From NCBI GenBank assembly GCA_910588755.1, contig CAJUQZ010000112.1, positions 9,600 to 14,712 on the forward strand: 5,113 nucleotides of DNA, in the 5' to 3' direction. The stretch's first letter is position 1, and each line of letters opens with the position of its first letter. A model generated the notes under the pieces. The model saw only the letters and a list, made by a program, of their open reading frames with translations. It was not told the DNA's origin and ran no database searches. The DNA comes from an uncultured Lachnospiraceae bacterium (lineage in GTDB: Bacteria > Bacillota > Clostridia > Lachnospirales > Lachnospiraceae). Shown one piece after another: positions 1 through 5,113 of the stretch. The position numbers and the translations under genes were made by a program.

Positions 1-163
1 GCCCGGAACCGTCCACCTGCACAAAATCAAGGCCACACATTTTCGCAAGAATATTTTCTAACTTGCCCTGTATTGTATTCCCTGTCGAATCCTGCCGCTG
101 CCAGCCCTGATATCGGGTGCCCTCGTATTGTACCAAAATCCTGAAATTGCGCATTTTATCCAT
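1..163 (-). CDS. truA: TruA, tRNA pseudouridine synthase A (partial, N-terminal ~54 residues)
   Basis: TruA converts uridines 38-40 of the tRNA anticodon stem-loop to pseudouridine in the cytoplasm. Translating the minus strand from 163 gives an open frame to the window edge with the TruA N-terminal pattern: a beta strand NFRILVQYEGTRYQGWQRQ (6-24), then TGNTIQGKLENILAKMCG (27-44), then VDGSG (50-54). In the family this last motif continues as GRTDAGVHA, which carries the catalytic Asp; that part lies just outside the window, so activity cannot be judged. Two starts are possible. The ATG at 163 overlaps the preceding stop codon as TAATG. The ATG at 154 (Met4) gives the N terminus MRNFRI, closer to common TruA starts, and has better spacing to GGGAAG. 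It is the last gene of the lon cluster seen here. The short length is due only to the window edge. Confidence 0.93.
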   Translation of the reverse strand, partial: MDKMRNFRILVQYEGTRYQGWQRQDSTGNTIQGKLENILAKMCGLDFVQVDGSG

Positions 164-1350
164 TACTTCCCACTGCCTTCCTGCCGCTCCTCGTCCTCAA
201 GCGCCTTGATGGCCTCCTCGTCGAGCCGCCTGAAATTATTGATGTTGCGAACCAGCAGCTTAAGGCTGTATTTGGGTGTATCAAAGAAGCCAGCCTCGTT
301 CATATTGACGACAATAATCCCAAGTGGCACTGCAATCAGCATACCACCAACACCCGCAATCCGATATCCGATAAAGAGCAAAAACAGTGTTGGAACCGGC
401 TCCATGCCAATGGATTCCCCCATAATCTTGGGCTGTATCAGCTGGCGGAACAGCTGTCCCACCCCCCATATCACCAAAAATCCAAACGCCCTTAAATAGT
501 TGCCGCCAATAGCCGTCACGACAGCCCACGGAACCAGCACGATACCAGTCCCAAAAAAGGGTAGGAAATCAAGAAACGCCATCAGCAGCGCAATGACTAA
601 GCTGTACCGCACATTCAGCACAGTAAGTCCTATGAGCAGCAGTACATACATCCATATCTCAATGCGCAGCTGTGCCTTAAAATATCCTCCAACAGCCTGC
701 CGCAGACTCGATGCAAACACATCATACTTGTGAACGATGTTTTCAGGCAAAAATTGATTGACAAAATTTCCAATCCATTCCCTGTCCGCAATAAAGAAAT
801 ACGCAGACAGCATGCACATGATAATAGATACAATAACACTCGCTATGTTTCCTACCATGCTGCCCATATCCTCAAACGTACTGAAGTTCAGACTTTTTGG
901 CAAGTCTGTTATCATCTCGCCAATCGTGTTTCCCAGATTGTTTAACGCATCTGCGAGTTTGGGCGCCCGCACCCCGATATATTGCTGGATCAACACGCCA
1001 AACGCGTCAAAATCCTTCTTCACAGCCTCCCACATTGAGGGAATCTCCTCGATAAAGCCTGAAATCTGCCGCCAGAGAACCACGCCAAGACCATATCCGA
1101 TCCCGCTCACTGCCGCAATCACACACACGATCACGACAACTGTTCCCGCCTTTCTTCTGATTTTTAGCTTTCTCTCAAGCAATACCACAAGCGGATTTGC
1201 GATACAGGAGATAATCCAGCCAATCACAAAGGGCATAAAAAACAAAACCAGCTTAGGCACTAGAAAAATGCATCCCAGCAGTATTAACACTGAAACCAGG
1301 ATATTGACAACCAGCTTCACATTTTCTATTGCTGTACTTTTTCCTTCCAT
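163..1350 (-). CDS. AI-2E family (YtvI-like) polytopic membrane protein
   Basis: Integral cytoplasmic-membrane protein of the AI-2E/UPF0118 family, 395 residues, within the family range. About eight hydrophobic segments can be seen: roughly 12-30, 33-52, 68-93, 165-187, 232-247, 249-280 (one long or two short), 285-300 and 318-348. A ~70-residue polar loop (about 94-164) after the third segment is typical. Family hallmarks are FLDFLPFFGTG (259-269), the RQLIQPKIMG stretch (302-311) followed by SIGMEPVPT, and a Gly-rich final segment (GVGGMLIAVPLG). The last ~45 residues form a charged cytoplasmic tail (RRLDEEAIKALEDEERQ). Named members are annotated variously as AI-2 exporters, Na+/H+ antiporters or the sporulation protein YtvI; the PFFGTG and QPKI/SIG pattern resembles YtvI most, but this is from memory and no substrate can be assigned. 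It starts 2 bases after engB, and its TAA overlaps the upstream truA ATG, so it is embedded in the lon operon. Confidence 0.9.
   Translation of the reverse strand: MEGKSTAIENVKLVVNILVSVLILLGCIFLVPKLVLFFMPFVIGWIISCIANPLVVLLERKLKIRRKAGTVVVIVCVIAAVSGIGYGLGVVLWRQISGFIEEIPSMWEAVKKDFDAFGVLIQQYIGVRAPKLADALNNLGNTIGEMITDLPKSLNFSTFEDMGSMVGNIASVIVSIIMCMLSAYFFIADREWIGNFVNQFLPENIVHKYDVFASSLRQAVGGYFKAQLRIEIWMYVLLLIGLTVLNVRYSLVIALLMAFLDFLPFFGTGIVLVPWAVVTAIGGNYLRAFGFLVIWGVGQLFRQLIQPKIMGESIGMEPVPTLFLLFIGYRIAGVGGMLIAVPLGIIVVNMNEAGFFDTPKYSLKLLVRNINNFRRLDEEAIKALEDEERQEGSGK
166..171 (-). promoter_or_regulatory. Candidate ribosome binding site of truA, bearing on its start choice
   Basis: GGGAAG on the minus strand ends only 2 bases before the ATG at 163 but 11 bases before the in-frame ATG at 154. 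Spacing therefore favours the second ATG slightly, though translational coupling at TAATG could use the first. Confidence 0.45.
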
Positions 1351-1352
1351 AC

Positions 1353-1955
1353 TCAGCCTTCTTTCCCTGACGGCTCTATCATGCTGTCAATCAGTTCATA
1401 AATCTCCTCCCGCCCCTGCTTTGTCTGGGCCGAAAATGGAATCACAATCGTATCCTGGTCCACAGCAAGTCCCTGCCGCACTGCCTTAATCTGCTTTTGC
1501 AGCTGGCTTCTGTTAATCTTGTCTGCCTTTGTTGCAATGATAACCGGGTGAAAACCGTTTGCGCATATCCAGTCGTACATGATTTTGTCGTTCTCCGACG
1601 GATCATGCCTGATATCAACCAACAAAAACACGGCCTTTAACACCTTTGACTGGCGAAGATACCGCTCAATCATCCTGCCCCACTTCTCCTTTTCCTGCCG
1701 GCTTACCTTCGCGTACCCATATCCTGGAAGATCCACAAAGTACAGTTCATCATTGATATTGTAAAAATTAATCGTCTGTGTCTTCCCTGGTTGCGAACTG
1801 GTCCGTGCCAGGGACTTACGGTTCATGAGCGCATTGATGAGCGAGGATTTCCCCACATTACTCTTCCCGGCAAACGCGATTTCTGGCATTATGTTTGCGG
1901 GGATCTTGCTCGTCACACCGATAACCGTCTCCAAACTTACGTTCTTTATGACCAT
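1353..1955 (-). CDS. engB: EngB/YsxC (YihA) ribosome-biogenesis GTPase
   Basis: Small TRAFAC-class GTPase that binds the ribosome and is needed for late assembly of the 50S subunit in Bacillus; essential in several bacteria. The 200-residue length is typical of the family. The G motifs appear in order: G1 GKSNVGKS (30-37), G2 region PGKTQT (56-61), G3 DLPGYG (75-80), G4 TKAD (142-145), G5 FSA (174-176). The PGKTQTINFY signature and DLPGYGYA are diagnostic for EngB as against Era or Der. The start at 1955 has a good AGGAG site and gives the usual ~25-residue lead into G1. It starts 3 bases after the lon stop and ends 2 bases before the next start, so it is almost certainly co-transcribed with lon, as ysxC is linked to lonA in Bacillus. 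In this strand bias and spacing its expression should follow lon. Confidence 0.98.
   Translation of the reverse strand: MVIKNVSLETVIGVTSKIPANIMPEIAFAGKSNVGKSSLINALMNRKSLARTSSQPGKTQTINFYNINDELYFVDLPGYGYAKVSRQEKEKWGRMIERYLRQSKVLKAVFLLVDIRHDPSENDKIMYDWICANGFHPVIIATKADKINRSQLQKQIKAVRQGLAVDQDTIVIPFSAQTKQGREEIYELIDSMIEPSGKEG
1357..1364 (-). promoter_or_regulatory. Ribosome binding site of the AI-2E-family membrane gene
   Basis: AAAGAAGG on the minus strand lies 6 bases before the ATG at 1350 and inside the last codons of engB. It is a moderate Shine-Dalgarno match and supports the ATG two bases after the engB stop. Confidence 0.65.
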
Positions 1956-1958
1956 CTG

Positions 1959-4391
1959 TTATTTCTCCTGCTTCGGAACAGGCTGCTCCTTATTCTCTGC
2001 TGCTGGCTTCCTTTTCGCGCCACTCTTTGACTTTTTGGCCTTGATCTCCTGCGCAAATGCAATCGGTATCACCTCATCCATTGAGCTCACAAAACAGATC
2101 TCCATACCCGACCTGATCTCGCCAGAAATCTCCGCTACATCCTTCTCGTTCTCTCTTGGCACCAGCACAGTGGTAATCCCCGCTGTCTTTGCCGCCAACA
2201 ATTTCTCCTTTAATCCACCGATTGGAAGTACCCTTCCACGCAGCGTGATTTCACCGGTCATGGCAACCTTTGCCTTAACCGGCGTGTCTGTGATTGCCGA
2301 CAGCACAGCTGTTGCCATCGTAATACCTGCGGACGGGCCATCCTTTGGCACTGCTCCCTCGGGGATGTGCAGATGGAAGTCATTTTCCTTAAAAAATTCT
2401 GGATCAATCTTATACCGGGGCGCAATCGACCTTATATAGCTGATTCCGGTCATCGCAGACTCCTTCATCACATCGCCAAGCTTTCCCGTAAGCTCGATCT
2501 CACCCTTTCCGGGCATGATGTTCACCTCGATCTGCAACGTATCACCGCCCACACTCGTCCATGCGAGTCCCCTGACAATGCCGACATCATCCTTCTCGTT
2601 TACCATATCCACGCTGTACTTAGGTTTTCCAAGATATTTTTCCAGCTTCTGGCTGTTTACCTTGATGCACTTGTCCTGCACCTGCTTTTTAGGTTTTGTC
2701 CCCCTGTCCTTTAAAATCTCCAAAGCCGCCTTGCGGCATACTGTGCCAAGTTTTCTCTCAAGATTTCTCACACCAGCCTCTTTCGTATAACGGTCGATAA
2801 TGCCCTTGATTGCATTGTCACTGATTGTAAGCTGTGTCTCCTTCAGGCCATTCTTGGCAAGCTGCTTCTCCCACAGGTGCTCCCTTGCGATATGAAACTT
2901 CTCATTGGCCGTGTAACTTGTCACCTCTATGATGTCCATACGGTCAAGCAGCGGCCTTGGAATGTTGCCCGCATCGTTTGCAGTCGCTATGAACAGCACT
3001 TTGGAGAGATCAACTGGCAGCTCAACATAGTGATCCCTGAAGTGACAGTTCTGCTCCGGATCAAGCACCTCTAAGAGCGCTGACGACGTGTCGCCCTTGT
3101 AATCGCTGCTGACCTTGTCAATCTCGTCGAGCAGCATCAGCGGGTTGCACACCCCAGCCTGCCGCAAACCGTTTGCGATACGCCCTGGCATCGCCCCCAC
3201 ATAGGTCTTGCGGTGTCCCCTGATCTCCGCCTCGTCGCGCACACCACCAAGACAAATTCTGACATACTTTTTGTTCAGCGCCTCAGCAATCGACTTGGCG
3301 ATGGAGGTCTTTCCTGTTCCCGGCGGCCCTACCAGACAGAGGATCGGCGCCTCGCCCTTGCTGGTCAGGCACCGGACTGCCAAATACTCGACAATCCGTT
3401 CCTTAACTTTCTCCAGCCCATAGTGATCCCGCTCTAATATTTCCTCCGCTCTGTTGATGTCATTGTTGTCTTTCGATGCCTTGTTCCACGGAAGCTCCAG
3501 AAGTGTCTCGATATATCCGCGCTCCACCGCGCTCTCAGAGCTCGATCCCATGATTGTCTTGAATCTGTTGATCTCCTTCTGAATCTTCTCCTTGACCTCA
3601 GCACTGGCCTTTAGCTTTGCAAGCGCCTCCTCATAATGCTTCACATCAGAGTACTGGTTCTTATCCCCCAACTCCTCCTGTATATATTCTAGCTGTTCAC
3701 GCAGAATGTAATCCTTTTGGTTTTTGTCAATTTTATCCCTGATCTTCACGGCCAGCTGTGTGCGGATCGCCGCAATCTGCGCCTCATTCATGATGAGTGC
3801 CGACAGCTCGCCGCACTGTCCGGAAATATCCTCAATCTCCAATATTTTCTGCTTCTGCTCGTATGAGAATGGCATGTTAATCAAAAGCTGGTTGACCAGT
3901 ACAGCAAGGCTGCTGCCATTCTTAAAATATTTTCCAATCCCTTTCCCGATCTTTGGATAAAATCTGACATATGTGTCAAAAACTTCCCGAAGCGTACGCG
4001 TCAGTGCTTCCTCCTGGGCCTGGTCGAGATCCTGTTCGCCATCGTCAAGCGCTTCATACACCGCGCTAAAATATGCGCCCTCATTGTCATCTAGCTCTAT
4101 AATACGCGCTCTTGACACAGCCTCCACCATAACCCTGTCAATGCTGTTAGGAAGCTTTGTCACCTGCTTGATATCCGCCACCGTACATATCTTATACAGA
4201 CCGTCAATATCCGGCTTCTCCTGGTCCGGATCGATCTGCGGCACAAGCAGGATCTGCTGCGTTTCATTCAGGGCCTGCTCAACGGCCTTCTTGGACATAT
4301 CCCTGTTCAGATCAAAATGTATGATCATATTTGGTATTACTGTTAATCCGCGTAATGCCACCAAAGGTAATACTGTTGTTATCTGCTCCAT
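1959..4391 (-). CDS. lon: Lon protease (endopeptidase La), ATP-dependent
   Basis: Cytoplasmic homo-oligomeric AAA+ serine protease that degrades misfolded and short-lived regulatory proteins; 810 residues, complete. Domain order: LON N-terminal substrate domain (about 8-205), a charged helical linker (about 208-305), the AAA+ module (about 310-580) and the proteolytic domain (about 605-780). Visible key residues: Walker A GPPGTGKTS (355-363, K361), Walker B LMLLDEIDK (D422, E423), sensor-1 N472 in IATAND, arginine finger R484 in LLDRMD, sensor-2 R542 in GVRNLE. The Ser-Lys dyad is S687 in PKDGPSAG and K730 in GGLKEK. This is the LonA type: it has the N domain and lacks the membrane insertion of LonB. 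It is somewhat longer than the ~775-residue Bacillus LonA, mainly through a Lys-rich, low-complexity tail (about 783-810). The ATG at 4391 is supported by AAAGGA and by the N terminus matching the family (PLVALRGLTVIPNM). It follows clpX by 64 bases and precedes engB by 3 bases. Confidence 0.99.
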   Translation of the reverse strand: MEQITTVLPLVALRGLTVIPNMIIHFDLNRDMSKKAVEQALNETQQILLVPQIDPDQEKPDIDGLYKICTVADIKQVTKLPNSIDRVMVEAVSRARIIELDDNEGAYFSAVYEALDDGEQDLDQAQEEALTRTLREVFDTYVRFYPKIGKGIGKYFKNGSSLAVLVNQLLINMPFSYEQKQKILEIEDISGQCGELSALIMNEAQIAAIRTQLAVKIRDKIDKNQKDYILREQLEYIQEELGDKNQYSDVKHYEEALAKLKASAEVKEKIQKEINRFKTIMGSSSESAVERGYIETLLELPWNKASKDNNDINRAEEILERDHYGLEKVKERIVEYLAVRCLTSKGEAPILCLVGPPGTGKTSIAKSIAEALNKKYVRICLGGVRDEAEIRGHRKTYVGAMPGRIANGLRQAGVCNPLMLLDEIDKVSSDYKGDTSSALLEVLDPEQNCHFRDHYVELPVDLSKVLFIATANDAGNIPRPLLDRMDIIEVTSYTANEKFHIAREHLWEKQLAKNGLKETQLTISDNAIKGIIDRYTKEAGVRNLERKLGTVCRKAALEILKDRGTKPKKQVQDKCIKVNSQKLEKYLGKPKYSVDMVNEKDDVGIVRGLAWTSVGGDTLQIEVNIMPGKGEIELTGKLGDVMKESAMTGISYIRSIAPRYKIDPEFFKENDFHLHIPEGAVPKDGPSAGITMATAVLSAITDTPVKAKVAMTGEITLRGRVLPIGGLKEKLLAAKTAGITTVLVPRENEKDVAEISGEIRSGMEICFVSSMDEVIPIAFAQEIKAKKSKSGAKRKPAAENKEQPVPKQEK
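1965..1969 (-). promoter_or_regulatory. Ribosome binding site of engB, inside the lon 3' end
   Basis: AGGAG on the minus strand lies 9 bases before the engB ATG at 1955 and within the last codons of lon. It fixes the engB start and implies that ribosomes finishing lon can load directly on engB. Confidence 0.85.
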
Positions 4392-4397
4392 CTAAAT

Positions 4398-4403
4398 TCC
4401 TTT
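4398..4403 (-). promoter_or_regulatory. Ribosome binding site of lon
   Basis: AAAGGA on the minus strand lies 6 bases before the ATG at 4391. It supports this ATG as the lon start and lies immediately beyond the foot of the clpX-lon hairpin, so the stem leaves it accessible. Confidence 0.75.
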
Positions 4404-4408
4404 CGTAA

Positions 4409-4437
4409 AAGCGCCGCCTTAGAAAAAGGCGGCGCTT
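4409..4437 (-). terminator. GC-rich hairpin between clpX and lon, candidate (weak) intrinsic terminator or attenuator
   Basis: A perfect 12-bp inverted repeat is visible: AAGCGCCGCCTT and AAGGCGGCGCTT (4437-4426 and 4420-4409 as read on the minus strand), separated by a 5-base loop TTTCT. On the clpX/lon transcript the 3' arm is followed by only two further U residues, giving a run of four U in total, then A. The stem is typical of an intrinsic terminator but the U tract is short. The hairpin lies 18 bases after the clpX stop and 17 bases before the lon ATG, so it would sit in the lon leader of any read-through transcript. On the plus strand there is no T run after the stem, so it does not act as a terminator that way. 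Partial termination, attenuation or mRNA 3'-end protection of clpX are all possible. Confidence 0.7.
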
Positions 4438-4455
4438 ATGATGAATCCATTTTAT

Positions 4456-5113
4456 TTATCTCGCCTTTTTCTCCCGTTCAGTGCGCATCGCCTCACGGTG
4501 TACTACAAAAGGCTGGCTTGTTCCCTCTACGGACTCCTTTGTGATCACACAGCTCTCAATCGTCTCATCAGAAGGAATCTCATACATTACATCCATCATA
4601 ATGCTCTCCATGATGGAACGCAGACCCCTGGCACCTGTCTTTCTCTCTAGCGCCTTCTCGGCAATCGCATCAATGGCGTCCGGCTCAAAGGTAAGCTTCA
4701 CATTGTCAAACTCAAACAATTTCTGATACTGTTTAATCAGGGCACTCTTAGGCTCCCTTAAGATTCTCACAAGCGCGTCCTTGTCAAGCCTCTCTAACGA
4801 CACATTGATTGGAACCCTGCCAACAAACTCGGGAATCAGACCATATTTTGTCAAATCCTGGGGTGTCACTTCCTTGAACACAGCGCCGAGATCCCTTGTC
4901 GTCTTCTCTGCGATATCCTTGTTAAAGCCAATGGACTTGCGGTCAAGGCGGTTCTCAACAATCTTGTCAAGCCCGTCAAAGGCTCCACCGCAGATGAACA
5001 GAATATTGGTTGTGTCAATCTGTATCAGCTCCTGATGCGGATGCTTTCTCCCGCCCTGTGGAGGCACGCTCGCCACCGTACCCTCAACAATCTTTAAGAG
5101 GGCCTGCTGCACA
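4456..5113 (-). CDS. clpX: ClpX, ATPase/unfoldase subunit of ClpXP protease (partial, C-terminal half)
   Basis: AAA+ unfoldase that recognises tagged or regulatory proteins, unfolds them and feeds them into the ClpP peptidase in the cytoplasm. The gene enters from the right edge, so the start, the N-terminal zinc-binding domain and Walker A/B are outside the window. About 218 residues remain of a family length near 420. A GTG at 5112 is an internal Val of the conserved GVQQALLK stretch, not a start. Counting from that Val: the pore/RKH loop GGRKHP (RKH at 22-24), the sensor-1 strand ILFICGGAF (37-45), the ClpP-docking tripeptide IGF (61-63), the arginine finger in GLIPEFVGR (R99), and sensor 2 in KTGARGLRS (R162). 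The tail ends in a basic stretch (EREKKAR) before TAA. The IGF loop marks it as a ClpP partner rather than HslU; family knowledge predicts clpP nearby, possibly just upstream. No frameshift is seen. Identification is very secure. Confidence 0.98.
   Translation of the reverse strand, partial: VQQALLKIVEGTVASVPPQGGRKHPHQELIQIDTTNILFICGGAFDGLDKIVENRLDRKSIGFNKDIAEKTTRDLGAVFKEVTPQDLTKYGLIPEFVGRVPINVSLERLDKDALVRILREPKSALIKQYQKLFEFDNVKLTFEPDAIDAIAEKALERKTGARGLRSIMESIMMDVMYEIPSDETIESCVITKESVEGTSQPFVVHREAMRTEREKKAR

Noticed and set aside
758..1489. 243-codon open frame on the plus strand opposite the AI-2E-family gene and engB
   Set aside because: It is antisense to two clearly conserved genes, spans their junction, has a Ser/Thr/Pro/Ile-rich composition with no domain motif, and reads as a reverse-strand shadow.
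1825..2439. 204-codon open frame on the plus strand opposite engB and lon
   Set aside because: Antisense to conserved coding sequence, with Ser/Phe/Ile-rich composition expected of a complement frame and no recognisable family.
4392..4455. CtsR or CIRCE (HrcA) heat-shock operator upstream of lon
   Set aside because: Neither the CtsR heptad direct repeat nor the CIRCE inverted repeat is present; the only inverted repeat is the GC-rich terminator-like stem.
4449..4480. Possible lon promoter in the clpX tail (AT-rich TAAATAAAAT on the minus strand)
   Set aside because: A TAAAAT box exists but no -35 element is present at 16-18 bases; the best alternatives match only about half of each consensus. 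AT-rich sequence near a stop codon is enough to explain it.
4438..4650. Plus-strand open frames opposite the clpX 3' end
   Set aside because: Antisense to conserved ClpX residues including the sensor-2 region; no ribosome binding site or motif to support a gene.
5110..5112. GTG near the right edge as a start for a short ClpX
   Set aside because: The Val falls inside the conserved GVQQALLK segment of ClpX, so the frame continues upstream beyond the window; the gene is cut by the edge, not shortened.

Overview
This looks like core chromosome of a Gram-positive Clostridia-type anaerobe, probably Lachnospiraceae. That placement is inferred from protein style, base composition near one half G+C and the gene order clpX-lon-engB; it is not proven by any marker here. 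All genes lie on the minus strand, so transcription runs from the right edge (5113) towards the left edge (1). Nearly every base is protein coding. No tRNA, rRNA, IS element, CRISPR array or phage gene is visible.

Right to left, the layout is: (1) the C-terminal half of clpX, the unfoldase of the ClpXP protease, cut by the window edge (5113-4456); (2) a 64-base gap with a strong GC-rich hairpin and the lon ribosome binding site (4455-4392); (3) complete lon, the ATP-dependent protease La, 810 residues with all ATPase and Ser-Lys catalytic residues intact (4391-1959); (4) complete engB (ysxC/yihA), a ribosome-assembly GTPase, starting 3 bases after the lon stop; (5) a complete 395-residue AI-2E/YtvI-like polytopic membrane protein, starting 2 bases after the engB stop; (6) the first ~54 residues of a TruA-type tRNA pseudouridine synthase, whose upstream ATG overlaps the previous stop codon (TAATG) and which runs off the left edge.

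The last four genes are packed so tightly that one lon-engB-membrane protein-truA transcript is the simplest reading. The theme is protein quality control (ClpX, Lon) next to ribosome and tRNA maturation (EngB, TruA), plus a membrane protein whose substrate cannot be read from sequence. The clpX-lon-engB order matches the known clpX-lonB-lonA-ysxC region of Bacillus. The membrane gene and truA behind it are the less standard part. The hairpin between clpX and lon is the only obvious non-coding regulatory candidate. I found no sign of an undescribed system; this is an ordinary housekeeping region with a few points worth checking.
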